A DNA stretch of 64,000 nt from Leisingera coralii (GCF_049056525.1 NZ_JBHUPT010000014.1:124001-188000), one strand, 5' to 3'. Numbered from the stretch's first letter, positions 35,112 to 45,009 are shown. Numbers and translations: made by a program. Notes: a model not told the origin generated them from the letters alone.

Positions 35112-37049
35112 TTATTGTTCATCTCGCGGTTTGAAGACGCCGTCGAAGAAGGTTGAAAGTGCAGCGAAGCCGTCAAGCGGCAGGATGTGCGCCACGTATT
35201 GGTCCGGCCGGACAACGATCATGCAGCCCTGTTTGCAGTCAATGCCGCGCATCGCGTAGATGTCCTGCCCCAGTTTGTAGTCGGTGCAGAAGATCTTCTC
35301 GAAGTCGCGCAGCCCGTAGCGGCCTTTGGCCGGGCGCAGCAGGCCCGGCATTTCCTCGAAGTTCAGCTCCTTGAAATCCTGCTGGAAGATGGCGCGCAAG
35401 TCGATCAGTGCATCGATGTCCTCGACCGCGCGGGTGTAGCGCCGGACCGGTGAGGCAGGGTCGCTGCTCAGATAGGCGCAAAGATCGTGGATCGCTCCGC
35501 CCGCAGTCCCGTCGTCATTCCGTCCGGCAAAGGCGTAGATGCGCCATCGCCCGTCTGCCTCGGCAACGTGGCCCAGCTGCATGGGCTTCGCATCGGATAG
35601 CCTTAGAACCGGCGCTGAATGGAAGCGCTTGCCCACGATTTGACCTGTGGCAAGCGACTGGTGTGCCGACTTGGCGATGATCCGCGAAGGTTCGTAGTGA
35701 ACGGCAAGCCCGCCGGTAAACTCCAGGTTTTCGATAAACTGCTTCTGAAACCGGGGCATTTCGCTGCCATCAAGTTCGGATTCTCCTGGCGGAGCGCTCA
35801 TAATGCGCGCCCACTTGTGATCGGTCTCAACTAACCGCTTGGCTTCCAGCTGACGTTCGGCCGAGTAACTATGCAGCAGGCCCGGGTCTGACCGGCCGGT
35901 CAGAACATGGGCAAGTTTCCAACCGAGGTTGAAGGTGTCGCCCATGGAAACATTCATACCTTGCCCCGCCTTGGGGCTGTGGGTGTGGCAGGCATCCCCG
36001 GCGGTGAAAACGCGGGGTGTCCGGTGGGCAATCTCATCCGCGGGGACATCATCGAACTTGTCGGTCAGCCTGTGGCCGATCTCGTAGACAGACCACCAGA
36101 CCACCTCTTTGACGTCGATGGAGTAGGGGGCCATGATCCGGTTCGCCGCAGCGATAATATCGCCGGCTGTCAGGTTGCGGTTCGACACCCGTTCATCCGG
36201 ATTGAGCTTGTCGAGCTCGACATACATCCGGAAAAGATAGCCGCCTTCGCGCGGGATGATCAGGATATTGCCTTCCTTCGCTGACTGGATCAGGCACTTC
36301 CTGCGGAGATCCGGGAAATCTGAATTTGCCAGAATATCCATAACCCCCCAGGCCTGATGCGCCGCATCTCCGTGTAACTTGCCACCGATTGACTGGCGCA
36401 CTGTGCTGCGCGCGCCGTCGCAACCAACCACATAATTCGCGCGCACCGTAACGGTGTCACCTGCGCTGCCATCTTCGGCCACGTGTTCCAAGGTAACGGT
36501 AACGGGGTGATCGTCGCTGCCGCTGTCAATCGCCAGGTCTTTGACGCGCAGCCCGTAATGGGGTTCCAAACGTGTTGGGGCGTTCTTCATCACGTCGAGG
36601 AACAACTGGTGTATCCTCGCCTGGTTCACGATTGTATGCGGCATCTCCGACTGATCATCGGCCACGTCCTGGGCGATCCCGACGCGGTGGATATGGCTCG
36701 GATCGGCAGGGTCCGGTTTCCAGAACGCCGTCTGGTTCACCCAGTAGGCTTCGCGCTTTACCTTTTCTGCGAATCCAAAGGCCTGAAACATTTCCATCGA
36801 GCGGACGCTGACGCCATCGGCTTGCCCTTTTTCCATAGGCCCGTGTTTTGGTTCGACAATCATAGTCGAAATTTCTGGAAAACCCGCCAACTGTGCCGCG
36901 AGACACAGCCCCGCGGGTCCACACCCGGCAATCAGTACATCGACCTTTTGCGGGATATCGTTTGCGTTCGAGGTGGCACGACCAAGACCAGGTGCTGGTG
37001 GTTTGACATCGGGATCACCAGGTTTGAACCCGTCAACGTAATATTGCAT
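35112..37049 (-). CDS. mobA: 3-hydroxybenzoate 4-monooxygenase-like flavoprotein
   Basis: A 645-residue FAD aromatic hydroxylase of the phenol 2-monooxygenase/MobA group. Markers are GCGPAGLCLAAQLA for the FAD dinucleotide fold, GCDGARSTVRQ (DG motif), FTAGDACHTHSPKAGQGMN for FAD ribitol binding, and a C-terminal thioredoxin-like domain ending RPDQYVAHILPL. Sequence similarity to 3-hydroxybenzoate 4-hydroxylase runs over the whole length as far as I recall that protein; the product would be protocatechuate. The ATG at 37049 has GGAG about 10 bp upstream. Phenol as substrate remains possible. Confidence 0.82.
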   Translation of the reverse strand: MQYYVDGFKPGDPDVKPPAPGLGRATSNANDIPQKVDVLIAGCGPAGLCLAAQLAGFPEISTMIVEPKHGPMEKGQADGVSVRSMEMFQAFGFAEKVKREAYWVNQTAFWKPDPADPSHIHRVGIAQDVADDQSEMPHTIVNQARIHQLFLDVMKNAPTRLEPHYGLRVKDLAIDSGSDDHPVTVTLEHVAEDGSAGDTVTVRANYVVGCDGARSTVRQSIGGKLHGDAAHQAWGVMDILANSDFPDLRRKCLIQSAKEGNILIIPREGGYLFRMYVELDKLNPDERVSNRNLTAGDIIAAANRIMAPYSIDVKEVVWWSVYEIGHRLTDKFDDVPADEIAHRTPRVFTAGDACHTHSPKAGQGMNVSMGDTFNLGWKLAHVLTGRSDPGLLHSYSAERQLEAKRLVETDHKWARIMSAPPGESELDGSEMPRFQKQFIENLEFTGGLAVHYEPSRIIAKSAHQSLATGQIVGKRFHSAPVLRLSDAKPMQLGHVAEADGRWRIYAFAGRNDDGTAGGAIHDLCAYLSSDPASPVRRYTRAVEDIDALIDLRAIFQQDFKELNFEEMPGLLRPAKGRYGLRDFEKIFCTDYKLGQDIYAMRGIDCKQGCMIVVRPDQYVAHILPLDGFAALSTFFDGVFKPRDEQ

Positions 37050-37121
37050 GGCCAACTCTCCACTTCACCGTTTTCTGACCGGTTATTACTGATTGTACTA
37101 TTCAGCGCTCCCCTCAAGTAA

Positions 37122-37137
37122 GGTATGTATGCATACC
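37122..37137. promoter_or_regulatory. Inverted repeat upstream of the flavin hydroxylase gene
   Basis: GGTATGTATGCATACC: 6-bp arms GGTATG/CATACC, 72 bp upstream of the mobA-like start. The position fits an operator. The rest of the 272-bp gap (37050-37321) holds no recognised gene. Confidence 0.45.
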
Positions 37138-37321
37138 ATTCCGGTTAGCCAGCGCATTCATGCTGTTACTGCTGGTTGCTCTTCCCCAGCGTAGAAACCG
37201 GACTGAGAGGTGATGCGGTTAAGATCAGAGTCCCCGTTGATTTCGCAAATTCCAGTATGCCCGCCGGCTGCGTGACGAAGCCAGCCTGCGGGGGCACCGC
37301 ACCGGGCTGAAGGTGGCAGCG

Positions 37322-37501
37322 CTAAGCGGCAAGATTCTTGCCCGCTTCCATGATGCGCCGACAGACCAGGCCGAGGTCATCCAAATCGCGAGACAACAGC
37401 AGAACCAGTTTCGCCAGCAGTGCAGCGTGCTGTTCCTCTCCTGCGGCGTCCAGCGCACGGGCCAGGGTTTCAAAAACGGATTCGAGGTCTTCCGGTGTCA
37501 T
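37322..37501 (-). CDS. DUF2783 small protein
   Basis: A 59-residue helical protein (MTPEDLESVFETLARALD...) of the DUF2783 family, whose genes accompany FAD-dependent aromatic hydroxylases. AGGAGA stands 6-7 bp before the ATG, and the start overlaps the stop of the preceding hydroxylase gene by 4 bp. It is probably an accessory subunit of that hydroxylase; the function is not established to my knowledge. Confidence 0.8.
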   Translation of the reverse strand: MTPEDLESVFETLARALDAAGEEQHAALLAKLVLLLSRDLDDLGLVCRRIMEAGKNLAA

Positions 37502-39105
37502 TTGATTTCTCCTGCTGTGGCGCTGGCGAAGGCCTGCCGTAGCGCTCCAGGTGTGGCCCGGCACCAGCGGGCGGCAATATGGGTGTCGGGCCGGATGAGA
37601 TAGGCGCTGTCCGGAGAGGCAGAAAGCAACCGCGCGGCGTCGGAACCCGGTGGCAATACAATATGTGTCAGGCCCAGCTCAGCAGCAGTTTCGGCCAACG
37701 CTTCCCCGAAGGTGACGAGACTGAAGCCGGAGCCCAGAAGGCCGGAGAGAAACCCGTCTGAGGTGCGGGCGTCGGGCAACACCGTGCCAGGCTGCGGGCC
37801 ACCTTCGAAGCCCGTATCGTCGGCCCAGACGGCAGGGCTGGCGGCATAACTGTAGGGAGTCATCTGCCGGGGGTTGGCCAGCTCGCCTGCGAACGGATGG
37901 CTTAGCGCGAGGTTCAGCGCCGTGTCTCGCATCAACTGCCAGCCGGGGCTGGGCGGGGTCATGAACCGGGCCGACTTGGATGCATTGGCGAAGACATCCA
38001 GCGTCGCGCCGCGGCGTTCCGGCGTGTAGCTGTCCAAAAGCGCTGTCCCGGCTTTTCCTTGCAGCACCCAGGCCAGTTTCCATGCGATGTCATAGGCGTC
38101 GGCCAAGCCGTTGTTCAGGCCGCGCACGCCGAAGATTGGCACGATATGGGCGCTGTCGCCGACGAAGAACACGCGTCCGTCACGATAATCATCAAGCGCC
38201 AGCGTGTTGGCGGAATAGACGCTCCACCATTCCAGCTCCCAGTCGCCGTCATGGCCAATCTCCCGCAGCACTGCGCTGACCGAGGCGCGCACGGTTTCCT
38301 CGCGGATGGCCTCTGCCTCATCCTCGCCGTCGCGCAGCTGGTAGTCGATGCGCCAGATGTCATCGGGCTGCTTGTGGACCAGAACGGTGCCGCCGCGGCG
38401 GCAGTCAGGGTCGAACAGGGCGCGGCGGATGGTGGGGTAATCGTGCTGCATCTTCACATCGGCGATGACATAGCGGCCCTCGTAGTTCTCTCCCTTCAGG
38501 CGCAGGCCGCGCAGTTTGCGGATGGCACTGCGGGCGCCGTCCGCAGCCAGCACCCAAGCTGCGTAGACCGTATAAGTGCCGTGCGGATCCTCGACTGTCA
38601 GGGAGATGCCGTCGGGGGTGTCCCTTGCCCCGGTGACCCGGCTTTGCCAGCGGGTTTCGATCAGCGGCTCGCGGGCGATGGCGTCCCACAGATATTGCTC
38701 GATGTATTGCTGCTGAATGTTGTACATCGGCCGGTATTTCGCGGCCGGGCTATCGGGCATATCGAACTCGAGGATCTGGCGGCCGCGGTAGAAGCTGCGC
38801 CCGGTGGTCCAAGGCAGTGCTTTTTCCAGGAAGGGCGCCACTGCGCCGATACGCTCAAAGATGCGAAAACTGTGGCGGGCGACACAGATGGCGCGGCTTC
38901 CGTCGTTGAAGGTGGATTTGGCGTCAAACAGCACCGATGGCACGCCGTGGCGGGCCAGTGCGAGTGCTGCTGTCATGCCCACAGGACCGGCGCCCACGAT
39001 GGCGACCGGAGTATCAGATTCTAGCCTGCTGCGGTCTGCCGGCGGATCGAAATGCGGGTAGGTGAAGTAGAGCGAGTCGGTGTCGCCGCGGCCTGCCGGT
39101 CTCAT
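37498..39105 (-). CDS. FAD-dependent aromatic hydroxylase (MhpA-like)
   Basis: A 535-residue flavin monooxygenase. GAGPVGMTAALALARHG is the FAD/NADH fold, AADGARSAIRK the DG motif, and FFVGDSAHIVPIFGVRGLNNGLADAYDIAWKLAW the FAD ribitol motif. The closest character is that of 3-(3-hydroxyphenyl)propionate or related phenolic hydroxylases, but the substrate cannot be fixed. The ATG at 39105 has AGGAGG about 10 bp upstream; a longer frame is rejected. It is divergent from a LuxR-type regulator 84 bp away and coupled to DUF2783. Confidence 0.85.
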   Translation of the reverse strand: MRPAGRGDTDSLYFTYPHFDPPADRSRLESDTPVAIVGAGPVGMTAALALARHGVPSVLFDAKSTFNDGSRAICVARHSFRIFERIGAVAPFLEKALPWTTGRSFYRGRQILEFDMPDSPAAKYRPMYNIQQQYIEQYLWDAIAREPLIETRWQSRVTGARDTPDGISLTVEDPHGTYTVYAAWVLAADGARSAIRKLRGLRLKGENYEGRYVIADVKMQHDYPTIRRALFDPDCRRGGTVLVHKQPDDIWRIDYQLRDGEDEAEAIREETVRASVSAVLREIGHDGDWELEWWSVYSANTLALDDYRDGRVFFVGDSAHIVPIFGVRGLNNGLADAYDIAWKLAWVLQGKAGTALLDSYTPERRGATLDVFANASKSARFMTPPSPGWQLMRDTALNLALSHPFAGELANPRQMTPYSYAASPAVWADDTGFEGGPQPGTVLPDARTSDGFLSGLLGSGFSLVTFGEALAETAAELGLTHIVLPPGSDAARLLSASPDSAYLIRPDTHIAARWCRATPGALRQAFASATAGEIK

Positions 39106-39189
39106 TGGTAAGTTCCTCCTTGCGTGGAAAAAACATAGCTGCCCGGCTGGCGTCCTGTCTGTCCTCCTTGAGGGGGGACATGATAGCTT

Positions 39190-39906
39190 GTGGCGATGGC
39201 ATCCTGTATCCAGCATATCGATACTTGTCTTGCGCTGCTGGGCAGCGGCGGCTTTGCGCCGGCGTTTTCAGAGTTCATGGAAACGTTGGGGGCCGATCAG
39301 GTCATGGTGTTTGCGATCACTGATGGGAATGCGCGCTGCCTGTTCTCGCGCCATTACCGAAGTGCAGCTCTAGCCGAGGAACTGTCAGCGCAATATCTGG
39401 ATGGCTGGTATCTGCAGGATCCGCTTTTGCCTGAACTGATGCAGGCGCAGCCTGGCACAGTCCGGCTGAGGCGGCTGGAGACGATTGCCGAAACGATGGG
39501 CAGCGACTACCGGCGGATATTCTTTGACACGCCGGGGCTGCGGGCCAAGACCACTGTGCTGGCCGCCGGAGTGCGTCTGAGGCTGTTCGTAAGCCTGTAC
39601 CAGACGGGTGGGGCACAGCCAGACTGCGACGCGGATTTAGCGCGAATTGCAGGCCGGTTGGCGCTGATGCATTTCGAAAGTACCGCCGGCAGCGCCTCTC
39701 CACCGGCTCTGGACGCGCTGAGCGAGCGGGAGCGGGCGGTCTGCCTGGGTATTCTGGCGGGGCAGAAGGCAGAGGTGATTGCAGCTGCTCTGGAGGTCGC
39801 GCCCAATACCGTGATCACCTACCGCAAGCGCGCCTATGCCAAGCTGGGGATCAATTCGCGCGCGGGGCTGTTCGCGCTGTGCCGGGATCCTGATGCGAAT
39901 GGCTGA
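39190..39906 (+). CDS. LuxR-family transcriptional regulator
   Basis: A 238-residue regulator with a C-terminal LuxR-type HTH: LSERERAVCLGILAGQKAEVIAAALEVAPNTVITYRKRAYAKLGINSRAGL. The N-terminal part has no recognisable autoinducer-binding or receiver motif. Start GTG 39190 or ATG 39196; GAGGGGGG lies 11-17 bp upstream. Divergent from the MhpA-like hydroxylase, which it probably controls. Confidence 0.82.
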   Translation: MAMASCIQHIDTCLALLGSGGFAPAFSEFMETLGADQVMVFAITDGNARCLFSRHYRSAALAEELSAQYLDGWYLQDPLLPELMQAQPGTVRLRRLETIAETMGSDYRRIFFDTPGLRAKTTVLAAGVRLRLFVSLYQTGGAQPDCDADLARIAGRLALMHFESTAGSASPPALDALSERERAVCLGILAGQKAEVIAAALEVAPNTVITYRKRAYAKLGINSRAGLFALCRDPDANG

Positions 39907-39950
39907 CATTGCTGCAAAGCTGGCGGCCGGGCCGCGGCAGGTTCCACAGT

Positions 39951-39985
39951 AAAAGTCCCGTTCAGGCAATGAGAACCTGAACGGG
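39951..39985 (-). terminator. Hairpin between convergent luxR-type and TRAP genes
   Basis: Perfect 10-bp stem CCCGTTCAGG (39957-39966) with CCTGAACGGG (39976-39985). On the minus strand it is followed by ACTTTTAC just after the TRAP large-permease gene. It probably terminates the TRAP operon. Confidence 0.7.
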
Positions 39986-39994
39986 TCTCGGAGT

Positions 39995-41287
39995 TTACCC
40001 TACCGTGCTTCCCAGCCAAAGGGTCAGGGCAGGGAAGGCGATCAGCAGAGCCAGCCTGGCTACATCGGCGATGATGAACGGCACCAGCCCCCTGAAGATC
40101 TTTACCACCGGGACTTCCGGCAGCACGGCCTTGAGAACAAAGACGTTCATACCGACAGGTGGCGTGACAAGGGCGATTTCGGTCACCACGATCACAATGA
40201 TGCCGAACCAGACCAGGTCAAAGCCTTGGGAAACCACCACCGGTGCGAACAGGGGCACGAAGATCAGAATGATGGCCATAGAATCCATCACGCAGCCCAG
40301 CACAAGGAACACCGCCATGATAACGAAAATCAGCGCGATGCCTTCGAGCCCGGTCGACTCAACCAGCGCCAAAACACCCGCGGCAAGCCCAGACAGAGTG
40401 AGCAGCTTAGACAGCATCAGTGCGCCGAAAAGCACAGTGTAAAGCGATACCGAGGTATAGGCGGTATCAATGATAATGGTGCGCAACACGCTCCAGCCGA
40501 GCCGCCCGTGAAAAGCCGCTATCAGGATGGCAAGACCAGCTCCCATGCCAGCGGCCTCAGTGGGGGTGAACAGCTTGGCATACAGCCCGCCGATGATCAG
40601 CCCAAACAGCAGCAGGAAAGGCCAGACGCCGGACAGCGCACGGAGCTTTTCCGGCCAGGGGGTGTTTTCCCCGCGCGGCGCATGGCTTGGGTCAAGAGCC
40701 GCAACGATGCGGATCGCCACCATGTAGGCGACCAGACCGATCAGCCCCGGCACAACTCCGGCGATAAACAAGTCGCCGATGTTGGTCTGGGTCAGAATTC
40801 CGTAGACCACCATGATGATCGAGGGCGGGATCAGGATGCCGAGTGTGCCGCCGGCGGCAATGGTGCCGGCCGCCAGCTCGTCGGAGTAGCCGTATTTTTT
40901 CATGCTCGGATAGGACACCTTGGCCATGGTGGCGGCGGTGGCATAGCTGGAGCCGCAGACTGCGGAGAAGCCGGAGCAGGCGGCCATGGCGGAAAGCGCC
41001 AGCCCGCCGCGCACGTTGCCCACAAAGGCATATGCGGCGCGGAACAGATCGTGGGCGATGCCGGTCTTGGAGATGACGTTGCCCATCAGGATGAACATAG
41101 GCACTACGGCAAGGTCATAAGATAGCACCGCGTCCGAGATCGTCAGCGGCACCAGCTGCAGCGCAATGTTCCAGTTGATCGCCAACCCGATACCTATGAC
41201 CGAAACAGCGAGCAGCGAAAAGGCCAGCGGGATCCTGAGGAAGGCAAGCAGGATGGCCGCAGCCATGGATAGAGAACCGGCAATCAT
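39995..41287 (-). CDS. dctM: TRAP transporter large permease (DctM)
   Basis: A 430-residue polytopic subunit of a tripartite ATP-independent periplasmic transporter, with the DctM blocks IPLAFSLLAVSVIGIGLAI, GGTLGILIPPSIIMVVYG and VTPPVGMNVFVLKAV. The stop is the last of the operon; the start overlaps the small permease by 4 bp, with AGGAAG upstream. Confidence 0.93.
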   Translation of the reverse strand: MIAGSLSMAAAILLAFLRIPLAFSLLAVSVIGIGLAINWNIALQLVPLTISDAVLSYDLAVVPMFILMGNVISKTGIAHDLFRAAYAFVGNVRGGLALSAMAACSGFSAVCGSSYATAATMAKVSYPSMKKYGYSDELAAGTIAAGGTLGILIPPSIIMVVYGILTQTNIGDLFIAGVVPGLIGLVAYMVAIRIVAALDPSHAPRGENTPWPEKLRALSGVWPFLLLFGLIIGGLYAKLFTPTEAAGMGAGLAILIAAFHGRLGWSVLRTIIIDTAYTSVSLYTVLFGALMLSKLLTLSGLAAGVLALVESTGLEGIALIFVIMAVFLVLGCVMDSMAIILIFVPLFAPVVVSQGFDLVWFGIIVIVVTEIALVTPPVGMNVFVLKAVLPEVPVVKIFRGLVPFIIADVARLALLIAFPALTLWLGSTVG

Positions 41288-41784
41288 AACACTTCCTCCT
41301 TATGGGTGTTTTTGGCGTCGGCCAGCGGCCTGCCGAGGACCACGGCAAAGGCGGCCAGTGCAGACAGTGCGCAGCTCAGTGCCATGAAGAAATAGAGCGG
41401 TGCGCGCGGCACCCGGAGTGCCTGGCTGACTTCAGAAATGCTCGAGGCATTGAGGCCGTGCTTGACGAACAACCAGGCCATCAGACCGAGCACAGCTGCC
41501 ACCAGAAGCCCGGTCAGCACACGCCACCATGCCAACCCAGGGCGGTCCAACAGTTTGTCGAGAAGATCGATTGTCAGATGCGCCCCCGCGGAGGTCACCA
41601 AAGGCAGGCCGGCAAAGACTACCAGCGCCATCAGGTGTTCGGTGATGTCGTTTGCACCGTAAACCGGTTCGCCGAACAGGCGCCGTCCGATCACATCGGT
41701 GAAGGTTAGGGCCACCATGGCCAGCAGAAACAGTGCCATTGCCGTTTCTACTGTCCGGCGGATTTTCAAAGCTAAAGCACGCAT
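41284..41784 (-). CDS. dctQ: TRAP transporter small permease (DctQ)
   Basis: A 166-residue four-helix membrane protein (ALFLLAMVALTFTDVIGRR block) that scaffolds the large permease. The ATG at 41784 is chosen for AGAGGAGG about 8 bp upstream; 12 upstream codons in frame are rejected. Lies between the substrate-binding protein and DctM genes. Confidence 0.9.
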   Translation of the reverse strand: MRALALKIRRTVETAMALFLLAMVALTFTDVIGRRLFGEPVYGANDITEHLMALVVFAGLPLVTSAGAHLTIDLLDKLLDRPGLAWWRVLTGLLVAAVLGLMAWLFVKHGLNASSISEVSQALRVPRAPLYFFMALSCALSALAAFAVVLGRPLADAKNTHKEEVL

Positions 41785-41850
41785 CCTGCGGCCTCCTCTT
41801 GCAGAAAGGGGGACGGTCACACCGTCCCCGAGTGGATTGCCCGGAGAGGG

Positions 41851-42888
41851 CTATTCTGCAGCCAATTCGGTGTAGGTCTCTCTGTAGAAGCCAAGCATCG
41901 CAGCCGGGTCTTCCACGCCGGCAGCCTTTGCCTTTTCGGTCCACTCCGACACCATCTCGTCGTAGATACTGTTCACCTCGGTAATCAGCTCGGGAGTGGC
42001 TTCGGCAATTTCGTGACCTTCAGCGGCCAGCTTCTCCGATGCAGCTGGGTTTTGGTGATCGAAGTTCTTTCCCCATGCAGCCGACAGGGCCTCACCGGTG
42101 ACGGCTTCGATCGCCGCTTTGTCGGCATCACTGAGCCGGTCCCATTTGGCGCCATTCATGATCACGAAGAAGGTTGCGTCATAGAAACCGTTCGGAAAAA
42201 TTGTATGATGCTTGAGGCTGTCCTCGAGCCTGAAGTTGACCACAGATTCCATGGTGTGGAGCGAGCCATCGATGACGCCGCTTTCCAGCATTTCGTAGGC
42301 TTTTGTGGCGGGCGCCGCGACGGGAACCGCCCCCAGTTTGGTCAGCAGCTGCTCCTGGATCGGGCCACCCATGCGGAACTTCTGGCCGCTCACATCCTCG
42401 GGTGTGGTCACAGCGGCGCTGCCGTGGTGCAGCTGCCCGCCTCCAAACATGCCTACGGCCAGCATCTTGACCCCATCAAAAGCAGGGTTGCCGGCCAGAA
42501 ACTTCTCGTAGGTTTGCCACAGCGCCCGGCTTTGTGCCTCGGCGTTGGTGCCGGCGTTGGGGAATTCCGCGAACCACAGCGGTACGAAACGCTCCGGCTC
42601 GTAAGTGAAATTACCCCAAGTGATGTCGGCGACGCCATTGCGGGCCAACTCCCAGTGCTGCGGCGGGCTGGCCAGCGGCGCGGGCAGGATGGTTACGGTG
42701 ACACGGCCTTCGGTGACCTCGGCGACCTTTTCAGTGAAGGGCACGAGAAAGTCGGTATGCACGAAATGGGTCGGCGGCACCCAGGACGACATTGTCAGCG
42801 TTTCCGCGCTGGCGGCTTGAACCGTTGCGGTCAGGATTGCGGCAGCAGCGGCCGCGCCTTTGAGCAGTTTGATGGCAGGGTTGATCAT
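41851..42888 (-). CDS. dctP: TRAP transporter substrate-binding protein (DctP)
   Basis: A 345-residue periplasmic binding protein with a signal peptide (residues 1-28, ending ASAETL). DctP-type features include WVPPTHFVHTDFLVPF and the central GVKMLAVGMFGGGQ and FRMGGPIQ segments with the ligand-binding Arg. The amidohydrolase gene lies 34 bp upstream, so an N-acyl amino acid such as hippurate is a sensible ligand guess. This is inference. Confidence 0.9.
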   Translation of the reverse strand: MINPAIKLLKGAAAAAAILTATVQAASAETLTMSSWVPPTHFVHTDFLVPFTEKVAEVTEGRVTVTILPAPLASPPQHWELARNGVADITWGNFTYEPERFVPLWFAEFPNAGTNAEAQSRALWQTYEKFLAGNPAFDGVKMLAVGMFGGGQLHHGSAAVTTPEDVSGQKFRMGGPIQEQLLTKLGAVPVAAPATKAYEMLESGVIDGSLHTMESVVNFRLEDSLKHHTIFPNGFYDATFFVIMNGAKWDRLSDADKAAIEAVTGEALSAAWGKNFDHQNPAASEKLAAEGHEIAEATPELITEVNSIYDEMVSEWTEKAKAAGVEDPAAMLGFYRETYTELAAE

Positions 42889-42922
42889 TTGTTTCCTCCC
42901 TTGGATGAATGATCGTGGTTAT

Positions 42923-44113
42923 TCAGGCTTGTGGATGCGGATCGGGCACCCCGCGGGTCCGGCTTTTGGCCAGGTCGGCAAAAATCGCAGCGCCGAGCGG
43001 AATGACCGACGGGTCAAATACGAATTCGGGGTGATGCGGCGCACGGCCGTCCTGGCCGATGAAGAAGTAGCTGCCCGGCACCCGGTTCAGAAATTCCGAG
43101 AAATCCTCGGAGGCCATCAGATTGCGGGCATCCGCAATAACCTTGTCTGCACCGGCGACCCGTCTGGCCGAGGCCGTCACCGCGGCGACGGCGTCACTAT
43201 TGTTGATAGTCACAGGAGCAACTTTGGTGACCTGAAGCTCTACCGCGACGCCGTAGAGGTGCTCGGCCGCAGTGGCGGCTTCCTGAAGCAGGGTGGCCAG
43301 CCTGTCGCGTATCTCTGGCGCGTTGGTGCGCATTGTGCCTTCGATGGAGACCTCAGCAGGCAACACATTGCGAGCCGTGCCACCCGTGAGAACGCCAAAG
43401 GAGATTACACCGGCTTCTCGCGCATCGATGATCCGGGTCGACGTTTGCTGTACCAAACCGATGAAGGCCGAGGCCGCCGCGATGGCGTCCTCGCCAGTAT
43501 GCGGCATCGAACCGTGGGCACCATTGGCGCGAATGGTGACGTCGATGTTGTCAGCTGAGGCCATTGCTGCAGCTGATGGTATGCCGACTTTGCCCGCCGG
43601 CAGGCCGGGCAGGTTGTGCAGGGCGTAGATCTCGTCGCAGGGAAAACGCTCGAACAGGCCGTCGGCCAGCATTGCGCGGGCACCGGTCAGCAATTCCTCG
43701 GCAGGCTGGAAGATGAAATGCACGGTGCCTTCGAAATCTGGGCTGTGCGCCAGATAGGCGGCTGCAGTGAGCGCGGTGACGGTGTGGCCGTCATGGCCGC
43801 AGCCGTGGAACCTCCCTTCCACCTTTGAGCGGTAGGGCACGTCGGCCTCTTCTGCCATCGGCAGTGCATCCAGTTCGGCGCGAAAGCCGATGCGGCGGCC
43901 CGGTGCAGCATCACTGGCGCCTGCACCGTGCAAGGTTCCGACGACACCAGTGCCGCCGAGGCCAGTGGCAACTTCATAGCCGAATTCCGTTAGACGGCTT
44001 GCTACGAAGGCAGCGGTCCTGGTTTCTTCGAAGCCAGTTTCGGGATGGCTGTGAAGATCGTGCAGCCAGCTCTCAGAAATGGGCTTCTGGATGCTATACC
44101 ACTCTGCAAACAT
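42923..44113 (-). CDS. M20-family amidohydrolase (hippurate hydrolase-like)
   Basis: A 396-residue M20D amidohydrolase. Metal-site motifs are GFRAELDALPM, HGCGHDGHTV, QPAEE and LMASEDFSEF. Enzymes of this group cleave hippurate (to benzoate and glycine), N-acyl amino acids or auxin conjugates. Being upstream of a TRAP importer inside a benzoate-degradation island makes hippurate or a similar aroyl-glycine likely. The ATG at 44113 has GGAG about 8 bp upstream; the earlier ATG 44128 lacks a site. Divergent from a MarR gene. Confidence 0.85.
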   Translation of the reverse strand: MFAEWYSIQKPISESWLHDLHSHPETGFEETRTAAFVASRLTEFGYEVATGLGGTGVVGTLHGAGASDAAPGRRIGFRAELDALPMAEEADVPYRSKVEGRFHGCGHDGHTVTALTAAAYLAHSPDFEGTVHFIFQPAEELLTGARAMLADGLFERFPCDEIYALHNLPGLPAGKVGIPSAAAMASADNIDVTIRANGAHGSMPHTGEDAIAAASAFIGLVQQTSTRIIDAREAGVISFGVLTGGTARNVLPAEVSIEGTMRTNAPEIRDRLATLLQEAATAAEHLYGVAVELQVTKVAPVTINNSDAVAAVTASARRVAGADKVIADARNLMASEDFSEFLNRVPGSYFFIGQDGRAPHHPEFVFDPSVIPLGAAIFADLAKSRTRGVPDPHPQA

Positions 44114-44262
44114 GCGACGGGTCTCCATTATATCTTACGGCAAGATGGTTGCGCCGTGAGATTAAATTTGCAAACTAGTTGGAGTTTAAGAATATTGCTT
44201 GATGAAATCAGGGTATCGCTTGATACTTTTCCTGCACCGCGGCTCAGTAAATACGGATCTAA

Positions 44263-44733
44263 ATGAAGATGAACAAAGCCTTCAGGAACGAAAGATTGAC
44301 TTACCGGCTCGAGCTCGTGGCGCAGGAAGCGATCAGCGCCAATGACGAGATATTCTTGCGCGAAACGGGCTTCCGGATCCGGGAATTGCGGGTTTTAAGG
44401 CTAATTGACGACACACCTGGCACCACATTTGCGGAGATAGCCAAGGCGACGGGATTGGAGCGCAGCCTTACGTCGAGGATCATTCGAACCCTGTTGGGCG
44501 ACGGCCTGATTGCGAGGGAGAACTCTCTCGAAGACGCCCGGGTGTTTCTGCTGACTACAACGCCCAAAGGGCAAAATATCCGTCGCATCGCCCGCCAGTT
44601 ATCTGACCGTCTTGAGGTAATTCTGACTGAACCTCTGTCGGAACAGGAGCTTGCAACGCTTGACGGAATTCTCGACCGGCTCGGCAGCTGGATCACCACG
44701 GAAGAATACCGGACTGCTTTGGCTATTGATTAG
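44263..44733 (+). CDS. MarR-family transcriptional regulator
   Basis: A 156-residue winged-HTH regulator; TTFAEIAKATGLERSLTSRIIRTLLGDGLIARENSLEDAR is the recognition helix and wing. Divergent from the M20 amidohydrolase-TRAP operon across 149 bp, which it most likely represses until its aromatic ligand binds. The 276 bp after it (44734-45009) holds no recognised gene. Confidence 0.87.
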   Translation: MKMNKAFRNERLTYRLELVAQEAISANDEIFLRETGFRIRELRVLRLIDDTPGTTFAEIAKATGLERSLTSRIIRTLLGDGLIARENSLEDARVFLLTTTPKGQNIRRIARQLSDRLEVILTEPLSEQELATLDGILDRLGSWITTEEYRTALAID

Positions 44734-45009
44734 GCAGCCTGTTCTGACGTTTTTCCCATAGAACCCCTCAGTAAACGTTGCTGCTCGATCCAACCGGCCT
44801 TGCGGCGGCGCAGCGCCTGCGGTTACCTCCGCGGCGAGGCCATCTCGCGGCGGGCGACGGCAGACAGCCCAGTTGAGGGGCCAGACAACGAACGGTAACC
44901 TCTCCGTGCGTCCAAGTAAGGTGGGCAACTTCCAGCTATTTACTGCAAGAGCAAACAGGCCTCTGATCAGAGCAAGAGGCAGACCTTCACAGTGAGTGTG
45001 TTAGACTGT

